Shown here piece after piece: positions 19,068-29,024 of a stretch of 64,000 nucleotides of DNA; position 1 is the first letter of the stretch, and each line of letters starts with the position of its first letter. Both the position numbers and the translations under genes were made by a program. Under the pieces are notes generated by a model. The model did not search any database, was not told where the DNA came from, and worked only from the letters and a program-made list of their open reading frames with translations. This DNA is from Lineus longissimus (taxonomy: Eukaryota; Nemertea; Pilidiophora; Heteronemertea; Lineidae): the NCBI RefSeq assembly GCF_910592395.1, contig NC_088325.1:5301501-5365500 (forward strand), given 5' to 3'.

Positions 19068-19843
19068 TACTTTATTTTAGAAGAATTTTTTTTTGCTTTA
19101 TTTTTAATTGTTCCTGCATTATTCACTATAACTTGAATCACAACTAAAATAGTGACAGCGACAGCTATAATCACATGCTCTGCTAAAAATCCTATCACAC
19201 CCGCAGCTGCTTTTAAGAGGGTGGACACAACGGTTCCTAAAATTCCAGGGAGTGCTGCTAGAGCTTTTGAGCCTAAGGAAAGTAGCCAATTTTTAAATTT
19301 TACCAGACCTTGTGTAATTTTATTAGGAGTACTAGGTGTATCTGGTTTTCCAGGTCCTATAGGTTTACTAGGTGTATCAGGTCTTCCAGGTGTATCAGGT
19401 TTAACTGGTCCAGGCTTAGAAGGTGCACTTGGTTTTACTAAAGAGCCTATACTTCCACCAATGGCAGATAAAGCTAAAATAACTGCGCTGACAATGGTAG
19501 CAAGTTTAAAGCCCTTCAATTTGAACAAGGCGCTAAGTCTGTCTCCTAAGGATTCTTTTACATCATTGACTGTATCTCGTAAATTCTTAGCTAATCGTTT
19601 AAAAGCTCCCTTGCTTCTTTCAGTCAAATTAGCCACTTCATCTGATTCTGCCTCATCAATCTCTTTTAAATTTTGGTGTTCATTCTCAATTAAAGGCTCC
19701 ATTTCAATATCATCACTTTGTCTCAATTTGTTTATTTTATCTTTTAATCTGTCACGTGTTCGACTATATCTTTCTTTAATACCTTTATACTGACGTCTGA
19801 AATAGTCAATGATCTCATCTAATTTAGAGTTCTTTGTTTTCAT
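19067..19843 (-). CDS. Coiled-coil and collagen-like proline-repeat membrane protein
   Basis: About 258 residues from ATG 19843; the frame is open a few codons further but without ATG. Order: charged coiled-coil region (1-105), hydrophobic helix (about 113-135, FKLATIVSAVILALSAIGGSIG), Pro-rich repeats of the form P-x-T/K-P-G/S-x-P-D-T-P (about 140-180), then two hydrophobic blocks (LPGILGTVVSTLLKAAAG and FLAEHVIIAVAVTILVV) and a basic tail. Element A carries the same architecture at 474-1958, including the LPGI and FLAEH motifs. This looks like a fibre-like or membrane-penetrating virion protein; inference only. Confidence 0.65.
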   Translation of the reverse strand: MKTKNSKLDEIIDYFRRQYKGIKERYSRTRDRLKDKINKLRQSDDIEMEPLIENEHQNLKEIDEAESDEVANLTERSKGAFKRLAKNLRDTVNDVKESLGDRLSALFKLKGFKLATIVSAVILALSAIGGSIGSLVKPSAPSKPGPVKPDTPGRPDTPSKPIGPGKPDTPSTPNKITQGLVKFKNWLLSLGSKALAALPGILGTVVSTLLKAAAGVIGFLAEHVIIAVAVTILVVIQVIVNNAGTIKNKAKKNSSKIK

Positions 19844-19870
19844 AGGTTCGTTTGAATTCAAAGTGGCATC

Positions 19871-20539
19871 TTAGAGGTTGTCAACATCATTAGGATCAAC
19901 ATCAACAAACTTTGTTTCATTTGTATCAATATTGGTGTCTTGTACAAGGTTGGTGTCTTTATTTGCAATAATAACTTCAGGCTCCAGTGGAATTGGTGAC
20001 TTTATGTTATCTAATGAACTAGATCTTGCTCCATCTTCGTAGGTCAATTGTCTTCTAGCTTGCTTTTTTTCTCTAACATTTTCAAGTATTTGAATTTCTT
20101 CATCACTAATTTTTCTAAACAATCTAAAAAAATCTGCTTTTCCTTTTCCTTTTAAAGACTTAATCTTATAAGGCTCTTGATTTTCATCATTATACGTTAG
20201 TTTAATGGCTCCTGTTGATGATTTAAAAAATATATCACCGTTTTCACTAATTGTCAGTCTGTTACGCACTTTGTTCATCACGTCGTTAGGATTTTTGTTC
20301 TCAGCCACATATAATTTTAATTTATTTTTATTCATAAAGTCATGTAAAAATATTTCTTTTTCATCAATGATGGCCTCAGCGTTCATTAAACTAACTCTTG
20401 GAGGTCGTGGTTCACCTCCAATCAAATCATTCGTAAGAGGAGCATTATTCACTGCTTGTTGATCTAAATTATATTCCAGATCACCTTTATCTCCTATATC
20501 ATCAGCTTCCCAGTCAATCTTTTCCATGACATCTTCCAT
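19871..20539 (-). CDS. Acidic protein of unknown function, upstream of the proline-repeat protein
   Basis: A 222-residue acidic protein starting at AAATAAATGGAAG. Residues 55-135 form the most structured region, with alternating strands and a K-L-T-Y/R-L-T-I-S pattern; the rest is rich in Asp, Glu and Asn. No membrane helix or metal site. In element A the region preceding the proline-repeat part of 474-1637 has a broadly similar acidic-then-structured layout, so the two B genes may be split parts of the single A gene. The gap to the next gene is about 27 bp. Confidence 0.55.
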   Translation of the reverse strand: MEDVMEKIDWEADDIGDKGDLEYNLDQQAVNNAPLTNDLIGGEPRPPRVSLMNAEAIIDEKEIFLHDFMNKNKLKLYVAENKNPNDVMNKVRNRLTISENGDIFFKSSTGAIKLTYNDENQEPYKIKSLKGKGKADFFRLFRKISDEEIQILENVREKKQARRQLTYEDGARSSSLDNIKSPIPLEPEVIIANKDTNLVQDTNIDTNETKFVDVDPNDVDNL

Positions 20540-20544
20540 TTATT

Positions 20545-20940
20545 TTAAAGAAATTTTGACAACAACGCAGATCCCACCACGCTGCCTGCAATGTACATTT
20601 GTTCATACTTTTTCTGAGATTCACTTGGCGTATAAAAATGGTTTAAAGTAGGTTTAGGATGAATGTTGTCATAATATCGAATAGAGTCTTTCATGTCTAA
20701 CATGTCTGATTTTGCTTAATTTTTTTTCTGCCGTTGTTCTGCAAGGAAATCTAGGTGTTTTATCCTATTCTGGGACCACGTTGCAGATTGTTTTTGTAAT
20801 TTTTCTAATGCTAAATCATGCCGCTTTCGTTCGTCTGCAGCATTCTGTTTATCAAATGCATGAAAGAGTGCAGAACCACCAACGAAAGCAGTCGCATTAG
20901 CTACAGCGCCAAAAATCGTTATTAAAATCATGCCAGCCAT
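20545..20940 (-). pseudogene. Small membrane protein with an in-frame TAA
   Basis: ATG 20940 opens a frame with an N-terminal hydrophobic segment (GMILITIFGAVANATAFVGGSALF), followed by a basic amphipathic helix (K-R-H-D-L-A-L-E-K-L-Q-K). TAA at 20716-20718 interrupts after 74 codons. The same frame continues for 56 more codons with sensible sequence, including an F-Y-T-P-S-E-S-Q motif and a second hydrophobic segment at the end, stopping at 20545-20547. From memory, invertebrate homologues of this small Maverick protein continue through this point, so the TAA is probably a lesion. Confidence 0.6.
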
Positions 20941-20966
20941 ATTCGTTTTATTTTATTTCAAATTTT

Positions 20967-21206
20967 TTAATTAGTGATGTTCTTTGGTAGATTCATATTT
21001 TTCTCAAGATAACCTTTTGTAATAATAGCAAGCGACACTGCACCGGTGAGCTTAACCGCTTCCATTAGGTCTGGTTTACTCGGATCTCCAATGTTTGACT
21101 TCAGTAGTTTCTTTGCAGCTAATCCATAGCCAACAGTTAAAGCTGTTAAAACAGCAGCGTGATAGATCGTGTTACCGATATTTTTCGTGTCAATACTGGT
21201 ACTCAT
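20967..21206 (-). CDS. Small two-helix membrane protein
   Basis: A 79-residue protein starting at TTTAAATAAATGAGT. Two hydrophobic stretches (about 17-34, AAVLTALTVGYGLAAKKLL, and about 50-62, AVKLTGAVSLAIITKGYL) flank a polar turn. It belongs to the run of short leftward membrane-protein genes. I believe similar small proteins occur beside Maverick capsid genes in cnidarians, but no function is known to me. Confidence 0.6.
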   Translation of the reverse strand: MSTSIDTKNIGNTIYHAAVLTALTVGYGLAAKKLLKSNIGDPSKPDLMEAVKLTGAVSLAIITKGYLEKNMNLPKNITN

Positions 21207-21224
21207 TTATTTAAACAGAAAAAA

Positions 21225-21533
21225 TTAAATTTCTAACTTTGTTTGTTTTTCTTTCACTGGCGGTTCCACGTGTTCAGTCACGTCAGATTTTGAATTTTTG
21301 GTGAAATACAATACATAGGCTGCTAAACCAACTCCTCCAATAAGGAGTGTAAAATAATAGGTTGTACCAATGGTTGTATTAGGAGTTGATGTCTCTTGTG
21401 ATGTTTCTTCCACTTTATTTTTTTTACGATTCTTGTTCATTTCACCCAATTTTTTCCCCCAAGCTACTTTTTTAGGATCTTTTGGTTTATCTTTAGTAGT
21501 GATTTCTTTTACTTTTTCATGATCATCACTCAT
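21225..21533 (-). CDS. Small single-pass membrane protein, homologous to 4001-4444
   Basis: A 102-residue protein starting at AAATAAATGAGTG. It has an N-terminal Lys-rich segment with K-V-A-W-G-K-K-L-G, a polar linker, one membrane helix (about 58-78, YYFTLLIGGVGLAAYVLYF) and a charged tail. Element A encodes the same arrangement at 4001-4444. It is the first gene of the leftward cluster, directly beside the AT-rich divergent promoter region. Confidence 0.65.
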   Translation of the reverse strand: MSDDHEKVKEITTKDKPKDPKKVAWGKKLGEMNKNRKKNKVEETSQETSTPNTTIGTTYYFTLLIGGVGLAAYVLYFTKNSKSDVTEHVEPPVKEKQTKLEI

Positions 21534-21664
21534 TTATTTTATAAAAATAAATTGTCATAATTATTGTCAAATTATTATAATTATTGTCAAATTATTATCA
21601 TAATTATTGTCAAATTATTGTCATAATTATTATCGTTATTTAATGAATTATCATTAATATAAAA
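21534..21664. promoter_or_regulatory. AT-rich divergent intergenic region with short tandem repeats
   Basis: The region separates the leftward and rightward gene clusters. It consists of repeated AATTATTGTCAAATTATT blocks with variants (TATTATCATAATTATTG). No ORF. It is likely a bidirectional promoter region and possibly a replication-related site; the sequence shows only composition and repeats. Confidence 0.5.
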
Positions 21665-22012
21665 ATGATAGTGATGTATGAGTATTTTTTATTTTGCTGC
21701 AGGTGTACTAAACATTTCAAATGGAAACGTCTATTTGAACAATTAGCGTTTGGACACATTCCTTCCCATGTTAAAATAAAGCAACCTTATTTATTCTATA
21801 ATGATATGCTATTTGAAATGGTAGAGGATCATCGTCTATTTGTACAACAGTTGACGTCTTCTATTGTCTTTGAACACCCTTGCGTTAAACAGTCAAAAGA
21901 AATGATGCTGCAACGTGTCTATATTGAAAAAATAAAAGAGAATAGGCAAGCGCTGGATGTGATTAGAAAGGACTATCATTCTGATAGGCTTAATTTATTA
22001 TTGAAAAAATAA
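21665..22012 (+). CDS. Hypothetical 115-residue protein
   Basis: An intact small ORF at the start of the rightward cluster. It has Cys at positions 11, 12 and 14, otherwise a basic, helix-rich protein with a long C-terminal amphipathic helix (Q-R-V-Y-I-E-K-I-K-E-N-R-Q). No domain recognised. Composition matches neighbouring genes, and the next gene follows in the same direction after 40 bp. Confidence 0.5.
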   Translation: MIVMYEYFLFCCRCTKHFKWKRLFEQLAFGHIPSHVKIKQPYLFYNDMLFEMVEDHRLFVQQLTSSIVFEHPCVKQSKEMMLQRVYIEKIKENRQALDVIRKDYHSDRLNLLLKK

Positions 22013-22052
22013 CCAAACGTGTATCTAATAAAAAAATTTTACTTTGTATATA

Positions 22053-22574
22053 ATGGATTATCTTGTACGCGATTGTAAAAATTGTTTTGAAGAAAAATTA
22101 TTAGACGATTTTGAAAAAGGTAGGAAATCTAAATGTGGAAGAACGCACAGATGCAAAACATGTTTAAACAAAAAACAAACAAAATATTATAAGGATAAAA
22201 AGCTAACTGATGCATCTTTTAAAATATCAAGAAATCTTACACAATTGTTAAACAATTGTCTTCGTGAAAAATATAAAAAATCCAAACTTGAAAAAGTTAT
22301 GGGATGTTTTCTAGATGGTTTGTACAAGTGGATTGAATATCAATTTGATAATGATATGACATGGGAAAACTATGGTGACTATTGGGAAATTGACCATATT
22401 CTTCCACAATCACATTTTGACCATACTGTTGAAGAAGAACTTATCCTATGCTGGAATTGGAGAAATTTAAAACCTATTACGAAAGAAGAAAACAGGAGGA
22501 AATGGAATAAAATCGACTACGAATTATACTATCAAAATGTATCCTTAGCAGCAGAATTTCTTGAAGAAATCTAA
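22053..22574 (+). CDS. HNH endonuclease with N-terminal zinc ribbon
   Basis: About 173 residues from ATG 22053. The N-terminal Cys pairs C-K-N-C and C-K-T-C with an intervening Cys resemble the zinc ribbons common in virus- and phage-borne HNH proteins. The C-terminal nuclease core has W-E-I-D-H-I-L-P, then N-W-R-N-L-K-P and a final E-E-N-R-R-K, the usual His-Asn-(Asn/His) order with the catalytic D-H pair. It cuts DNA; whether it acts as a homing enzyme or a replication or recombination nuclease is unknown. Polymerase B of element A carries an endonuclease-VII-like insert that B lacks, so this free-standing enzyme might fill a related need. Confidence 0.75.
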   Translation: MDYLVRDCKNCFEEKLLDDFEKGRKSKCGRTHRCKTCLNKKQTKYYKDKKLTDASFKISRNLTQLLNNCLREKYKKSKLEKVMGCFLDGLYKWIEYQFDNDMTWENYGDYWEIDHILPQSHFDHTVEEELILCWNWRNLKPITKEENRRKWNKIDYELYYQNVSLAAEFLEEI

Positions 22575-22850
22575 ATAAATGATCACCTCCATGATGATTT
22601 TAAAATTCTCATGGGTGTGGTGAGCCCTGAATCCTACATTTTCGACCAAGTGGTGATTATATGGGATACAAAAATTCACTGAAGGCTAGAACCTTCAGTT
22701 CGTTGTAGACAACTTTGAATTGTTAACTGGTAACATATGTTTTTATTTTTTATACCTATTCTGTAGGCATAAAAGTTAAAAATAAATTATGCGAAAAATA
22801 ACCAAACAAATGTGATCTAATATTTTTTTTTTTCTTTTTAAATAAACACA
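22575..22850. other. 276-bp gap with two strong hairpins
   Basis: Directly after the HNH stop, an interrupted stem of about 16 bp pairs TCACC with GGTGA, CCATGA with TCATGG and ATTTT with AAAAT (22582-22625). A second hairpin, GAAGG/CCTTC around CTAGAA, lies near 22680. No gene apart from a 14-codon frame at the first hairpin. A 3'-end signal or a structured RNA is possible. Confidence 0.45.
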
Positions 22851-25800
22851 ATGCCTGTTAACAATTTTGACTTGTCGACAGATGAGCTGAAGGTTCTGGC
22901 CTTTAGACAGAAAGTTAAAAATTATGGTTCATTGTCAAGAGCTGCATTGTTAGAAAAACTTGAGACAATTGAGGAAGTGAAGATTGAAAAACCTATCTCA
23001 CAACTCTCACAAATTGAAAAGAGGGTGTTGGCCCAACGGGTTGGAATTAAAAATAACAGAAAAATTCCCAAGCTTGAGCTAGATAAAAAAGTACAAGACC
23101 AATTAGGGGACATAAATGTACAACAGATTCCACCTAAACCAGTCAAACCAAAATTATCCATCAAACAACCTTTGCTAGCACAAGCGAAAGCAGGTGGGTA
23201 TCGTAATTACCACCATCTATCCATAGAAAAATTGAAAGAATTTTTAAGTAAACCGCCAATTAAACGTATTTTAAAATCTGATCTCATTCAAAAAGCGAAA
23301 GAAATTGGTATCCAAGTACAACCCAATATGAAAAAAAGCTTTCCTTGAACATCTCATTAAACAACATGAAGGGTTTAAAGAGTTGAAAAATTACAAGTCA
23401 GCGTTCAAGGGTTTTGCTAACCACTATAGAATGATGGGTTTGCCTAAAATTGGTATTGAACCGTTTCTTAAGAAAGTTGAAGCCACTTTACAAGATAAAA
23501 TTAAAGAAGAATCGCAGAAGAGCAGTTTAAAAATTACTATTATTTTACACATTTTAATGAAACGTAAAGGTCAAGAACAAGAATTTGAATTAAGATCACG
23601 ACATATCATAGGTTACAAAGAAGACCTTAACTATGCACAAATGATTGAAGATATGTTAAAAGAGCTGAAAAATCTCATTCAAAAAGGAAGTAATTGGAAA
23701 TTTGTGGAGGTTACAAAATTAGATGTCCACACTGTCAAGTATCAACCGCTTGGAGGTTCGAGCTACATTGAGCTGCCAACTCAAATCAAGGCTAAAAAAG
23801 CAGTCATTAATGTTAAAAATCAAGATCAGAAGTGTTTTAGATATGCAGTCGAATCTGCTCTGTTAAACTTGGAGAAAAACGCAGAACGCGTTTCAAATCA
23901 CAACAGACCTGAGTTTGATCACATGTTCAAAGATCTTCAATATCCCGTCAAAATAAAAGATATAGCTAGGTTTGAGAAGCATAACCCAGAGATTGCAATC
24001 AATGTTTTTAGCTATATTTTCAAAGAGGGACTTAAAAAACCTTTCCTTGTTATTACACCAGTCTATAATTCAGATAAAATAGTTGAGAATGAAAAATATA
24101 TCAATCTGCTTTATTACAAACAGGAGGATGGTGAGTTTGAAAGCGAGTGTGAAAAAATAGAAGATATTTCTGATCATGCTAATTATCATTATGCATGGAT
24201 CAAACATTTTTCAATACTTGACAGTGCATCTCATTCAAAACAAAATGGAGCAGTTAAAATTTGCTACAGATGTTTGAAAGTTGTATCAGCAAGTACAAAG
24301 GAGCTTCGTGACAAACGGTTTCAAGAACATGTGGCACACTGTAAAAAATAAGAGATATCAAATATTTCCATACCAAAAAAAGGTAAAAATACATTAGCAT
24401 TTCAAAAATTTGATGCGATGGTAAAACATCCTATAATCATCATAGCAGATTTCGAATCCTACTTAAAACCCATGGAAAGAAATTTGGGAGAAAAAACAAT
24501 TCAATCGCATGAACATATTCCAAACAGCTATGCATTTCAAGTACAATTTGATCAAAAACAGATCCAAGAAAAAAATCGCATGTTTACCTATATCCAAGAA
24601 AATGAAGGTGTAAATATTGCAGCACATTTTGTAGAAAAAATTGAAGAACTGTGTACAATGCTTGCATCAAATTATATGTTTAAAAATACACCCAGTCAAC
24701 CTAATTTTATCCCCGTTTATTTTCACAACCTCTCAGGATATGATGCACATTTATTCGTGACAGAACTGAAAGGCAGGCTGAATGTCATCGCATCAAACTC
24801 TGAAAATTACATATCTTTCAGCAAATTTATTGATGTAGGGGAAAAGTCTCTTAAAATTCGATTTCTAGATTCTTATAGACTCATGCAGTCCTCTTTAGAC
24901 ACCCTTGGTAAAAATTTACCAGATCACGACAAGATAAATTTGAAGCATCATTTTAAAGACAAATTTGACTTGGTGAATCAGAAGGGATTTTATCCCTACG
25001 AGTTTATAACTGACTTTGAAAAACTACAACAGACTCAACTTCCAAATCAACAAGCATTTGATTCAGCCTTAAACAATACAAAAATTTCAGATCAACAGTA
25101 TGCACATGCACAACATGTATGGAAAACGTTCAACTGTAAAACCTTGGAAGATTATCATAAAATTTATCTTGAGACAGATGTACTATTACTCGCAGACATA
25201 TTGGAAAATTTCAGAACAGCCTGTTTAAATCATTATAAGTTAGACCCCGCCTGGTTTTATACCTCACCAGGATTGTCATGGCAGGCGATGCTTAAAATGA
25301 CAAACATTCAATTAGAACTTTTAACAGACTCTGACATGTACATGTTTTTTGAAGAAGGCATCAGAGGGGGAATGTGCATGGCTACTCATTGCTATGCGAA
25401 AGCAAATAATCCGCTCCTGAAAGACTATGATGAAAAACAACCTACAAGCTATATTTCCTACTTGGATGCGAATAACTTGTATGGAGTCGCGATGGATCAA
25501 AAACTACCATATCAACATTTCAAATGGATGAAGGACTTTGACCAGTGGCAAGACACCGCCTGCACATTAGAGGTTGACCTAGAATATCCAGACCATCTTC
25601 ACCAGCTTCACAATGACTATCCACTTGCACCAGAGCATTTGAATGGTAAGCTCATTCCTAATTTGCAGCACAAAACAAAATACATTGTGCATCACAAGAC
25701 CTTGAAATTCTACTTGAGTCAAGGACTCAAATTGACTAAGATCCATAGAGGTATTTCATACGAAGAAACTGACTTTTTGAAGCAGTATATTACTCTTAAC

Positions 25801-26623
25801 ACAACCTTAAGAGCCAAAGCGAAAAATGACTTTGAAAAAGATTTCTTCAAACTGATGAACAATGGTGTGTTTGGCAAGACCATGGAAAATGTGAGGCTGC
25901 GAGAAAATATTACGTTAGCCACTAATGCTAAACAACTTAGGAAATGCGTAAATTCAAACAACTATCGTGCGCATAAAATTTTCAATGAAAACCTGGTGAT
26001 GGTCCAACGTCAAAAAGCAGATATTTATTTGTGTAAACCTATCTATATTGGTCAAGCGATCTTAGACCTATCCAAACAACACATGTACAATTTTCACTAC
26101 AATCATATGATGAAAAAGTATGGGCACAAAGCACAACTGCTTTACACTGACACTGACTCATTAGTCTACCACATCGAAACCCAAGATCTGTATCAAGACT
26201 TGCATGAAGATGAGGAATTGTTTGACTTTTCAAATTTTCCACAAGATCATGCACTGTTTTCAGAAGCGAATAAAAAGGTGATTGGAAAATTTAAGGATGA
26301 AGAAGCTGGACATGTCATCAATGAATTTATAGGCTTAATGTCTAAGCTGTATTCCTATGTCACTGATAAAACACAAATAAAGAAGTGCAAAGGTGTCAAG
26401 AAGAATGTGATTGACAAGGATATCACCTTCGAAGAATACAGGCAAGTGTTGTTGGAAAAAATTCCTATTGAAAAACAAATGACTGTATTCAGAAGTCGAA
26501 ACCATCGACTTTTCACAGAAAAAGTAACCAAAGTAGCACTAGATGCAGCGGATGATAAGCGAATGATTCAAGCGGATGGTTTTTCCAACCTTAGCTCTAG
26601 GTCATTATAAAATTAAAAAATAA
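22851..26623 (+). pseudogene. polB: Protein-primed DNA polymerase B, three lesions
   Basis: A gene of about 1250 codons. The N-terminal module (22851-23337) has repeated short helix-extended motifs resembling SAP/Rho-N domains. Then follow the family's N-terminal domain (A-V-I-N-V with a following C-F, later C-Y-R-C) and a canonical polymerase: ExoI ADFES, ExoII YFHNLSGYDAHLF, ExoIII YLETDVLLLADI, PolA YLDANNLYGVAM, PolB NNGVFGKTMEN, PolC YTDTDSLVY. It replicates the element from terminal-protein primers. Lesions: frameshift at an A run near 23331-23337, TAA at 24349-24351, and a one-base shift near 26593 that alters the last dozen residues. All catalytic aspartates visible in these motifs are present. 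Confidence 0.93.
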
Positions 26624-26640
26624 AATGTTAAAATAAAGTG

Positions 26641-27942
26641 ATGACAACGAGGGCAGCGAGTGCGAACTTTCCAGAGTTTTTAAAATATAAGTCAGATGCA
26701 AAATATCCTTTGACCTATAAGAATAATTCTTTAACCAAAGGCCCTTTTATCCATCAACAGATTACTGTGGATCACAATCAAAGTTTCAACTATGATACAG
26801 TTGATATTTTTCCTGATAAGATCTCACCAAGAATATTTTCAAACTATGCACAAGTACAAGAATATTTAAAAAATGCTACCATGGATAACTGGGAAAACCA
26901 ATTTAAATTTGCACTATGTTGTGCAACATCTGGCTGTGGTGTATCATGGCATAATCATATTAACCATGCTGACCCTTTAGTACAGAGTATTTTTAGATTT
27001 CATGTCTACTTTACACTACGAAAAATTTTACACCAGCTTAAAATCCCTTTACCAGGGAACCCTGACTTTAATTCAAAAAAAAATCCCTATCATAAGCAAG
27101 CATATGAAAATTTAAAGCTTGAATTTGGTTCGGTTGACTTCAACTACTTTCATCATGGGAAAATGCAAGCATTAGATATTACGATGGATAATGGTAACTA
27201 TTACTTAAGTGATCCAAGTAAGTTTCCGTTTAATGCAGATAAAAAAGGGTATGTGTATGCTGACCATCGTAGGCTCTATATTGATACATTATCTTTCATT
27301 TACTCAGATGACTGGACTAATTTCATCGCTTAAGATGCCCAAGGATTGACAAAAGCAGGCATGAGTAGAATCAATGAATCGATTAGGACATATGTGTATT
27401 GCATCCTGGGTGCACAAACCATGATAAGGCAAGATATTTTAGACTCCTTAGATGCGCAAAAGCAGTTTAGAATTTTAGTGGAAGATGCGATTCAAGGTCA
27501 AACGTTAGTCGATTCCATAAAAACATTTCAGACTGCTAGTATTTTAATTCGATCTAAACAATCGTATGCGAACGCCTTAGAAAAAGTAGGTTCACGACTA
27601 GATTTTGCTGTAGGCTTAGGGTTACAACTTGTACCGAGTCATATGCGATTACATATTGGTACGATTGAAGGGTATAATAACTCTCTGTTAACCGCTACGG
27701 AAAATACAAATTTTGCCATCAACTCACATATCAATGTTAGAAAAAAGCGACAAGTGGCACCAACACCAACACCAAAAACAACTATAACACCAACACCAAA
27801 AACAACTATAACACCAACACCAACACCAACTATAACACCAACACCAACTATAACACCAACACAACCTATGGTACAACCTGAAACAATTCATACAAATTTT
27901 ACAGCAAGTTTAGTAGCATTGTTATTGCAGTATTTTCTATAA
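26641..27942 (+). pseudogene. Conserved capsid-region protein with Thr/Pro repeat tail, one in-frame stop
   Basis: ATG 26641 follows AAAATAAAGTG. The frame is open to TAA 27331-27333 and resumes in the same frame to 27942, about 433 codons in all. The first part has conserved-looking Trp/Cys features (C-C-A-T-S-G-C-G-V-S-W-H) and an F-x-V-Y-F-T-L-R-K-I-L helix. The second part is helix-rich. The end carries K-K-R-Q, then a T-P repeat (ACACCAAC units near 27760-27870), then a hydrophobic C-terminus. Element A retains the C-terminal part (2-193). I recall similar proteins from cnidarian genomes next to Maverick capsid genes, but no function. A surface or membrane-anchored role is suggested by the tail. 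Confidence 0.7.
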
Positions 27943-27949
27943 AATAAAT

Positions 27950-28990
27950 ATGACATCAGTGATGCAAGAAGAATATGCGAAGTACTATTATCCATCTGCT
28001 TTAAAATTTTATAGGATCATGAAGAAGAAAGATCCTAACATAAAATTTGATGACATTGATGCATTTGTAAAACAACAAAAAAGTTATCAACTACATAAAA
28101 AACAGACACAAAAAATTCAGGGCCACATTATAGCATATCAAGAAAATGCACTATGGTTCATGGATCTTTTAGACATGTCAAATTACTCAAGACAAAATAA
28201 AGGTTATAAATGGATACTTGTTGCTATTGATACCTTTACTAGAAAAGCCTATGCTGAAGCTTTAAAAAATAAGACAAAATTTGAGGTGAAAAATGGGTTT
28301 GAACATATGTACAAAGATTCAGGGGCAATAACATTAATTATTACAGATTCTGGCAATGAATTTTTAAACAGACCAGTACAAGACCTATTCAAAGAGTTAA
28401 ACATCAAGCACGATACAGTGGACATTGGTGATCATCATGCACTAGGCTTGATTGATAGATTGAGTAGAACCATTAAAGAGATGATATTCAAGGATTTTAC
28501 AGAGACAAATTCAGCTAAATGGGTTGATCATTTGCAAGAGTACATTTCAGCTTACAATAGTAGGTCACATAGAGGAATTTTAAACTATGCTCCTAATGAG
28601 GTGAATAATGATAAAATAGAGTCTGAATTAGTTGAACACAATTTAGAAAAGTCTATGTCAATTGAACACAAATTTAAAATAGGTGACCTTGTGAGGAAAA
28701 AATTAAAAAGACCTATATTTACTAAAGGTTACAAACAAATATGGTCCAATAGAACTTACACTGTAAAAAATATTGAGGGTGTTCATGCAATATTGAATGA
28801 TGATGAAAGAGTTAGACTTCATGCTTTGCAGCAAGTGACACAAGTGCTAGCCGCAATTGATGAAGAAGCTGTTGACAAAGCGCAGCGAGTGGCAAGTGTG
28901 GACAAAGAAGTAAAAGTAGAAAAAAATTTAAAGCATAAAGAAGGCTTAGATCCTGAAAATATTATTGACATACGCTTGAGAAAGAAGTAA
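27950..28990 (+). CDS. int: Retroviral-type integrase
   Basis: A 346-residue intact ORF starting at AAATAAATATGACA, 8 bp after the previous stop. The rve core has D72 in WFMDLLDM and D133 in IITDSGNEF. The third acidic position, exactly 35 residues later, is D169 in LGLIDRLSRT, so the triad reads D, D, D rather than D, D, E. I see no HHCC zinc domain at the N-terminus. The C-terminal region (about 230-300) looks like an SH3-type barrel (F-K-I-G-D-L-V-R-K), followed by a basic tail rather than a chromodomain. It inserts the element, consistent with the 6-bp duplication. The gene is not broken. Confidence 0.92.
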   Translation: MTSVMQEEYAKYYYPSALKFYRIMKKKDPNIKFDDIDAFVKQQKSYQLHKKQTQKIQGHIIAYQENALWFMDLLDMSNYSRQNKGYKWILVAIDTFTRKAYAEALKNKTKFEVKNGFEHMYKDSGAITLIITDSGNEFLNRPVQDLFKELNIKHDTVDIGDHHALGLIDRLSRTIKEMIFKDFTETNSAKWVDHLQEYISAYNSRSHRGILNYAPNEVNNDKIESELVEHNLEKSMSIEHKFKIGDLVRKKLKRPIFTKGYKQIWSNRTYTVKNIEGVHAILNDDERVRLHALQQVTQVLAAIDEEAVDKAQRVASVDKEVKVEKNLKHKEGLDPENIIDIRLRKK

Positions 28991-29024
28991 GATATTTATA
29001 ATGTAAAATCATATTATAAAGATG

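Noticed and set aside
19152-19793. Plus-strand 213-codon frame with collagen-like G-x-P repeats
   Set aside because: It is the exact antisense of the proline-repeat protein 19067-19843. Pro codons on one strand read as Gly on the other, and no homologue or start motif supports it.
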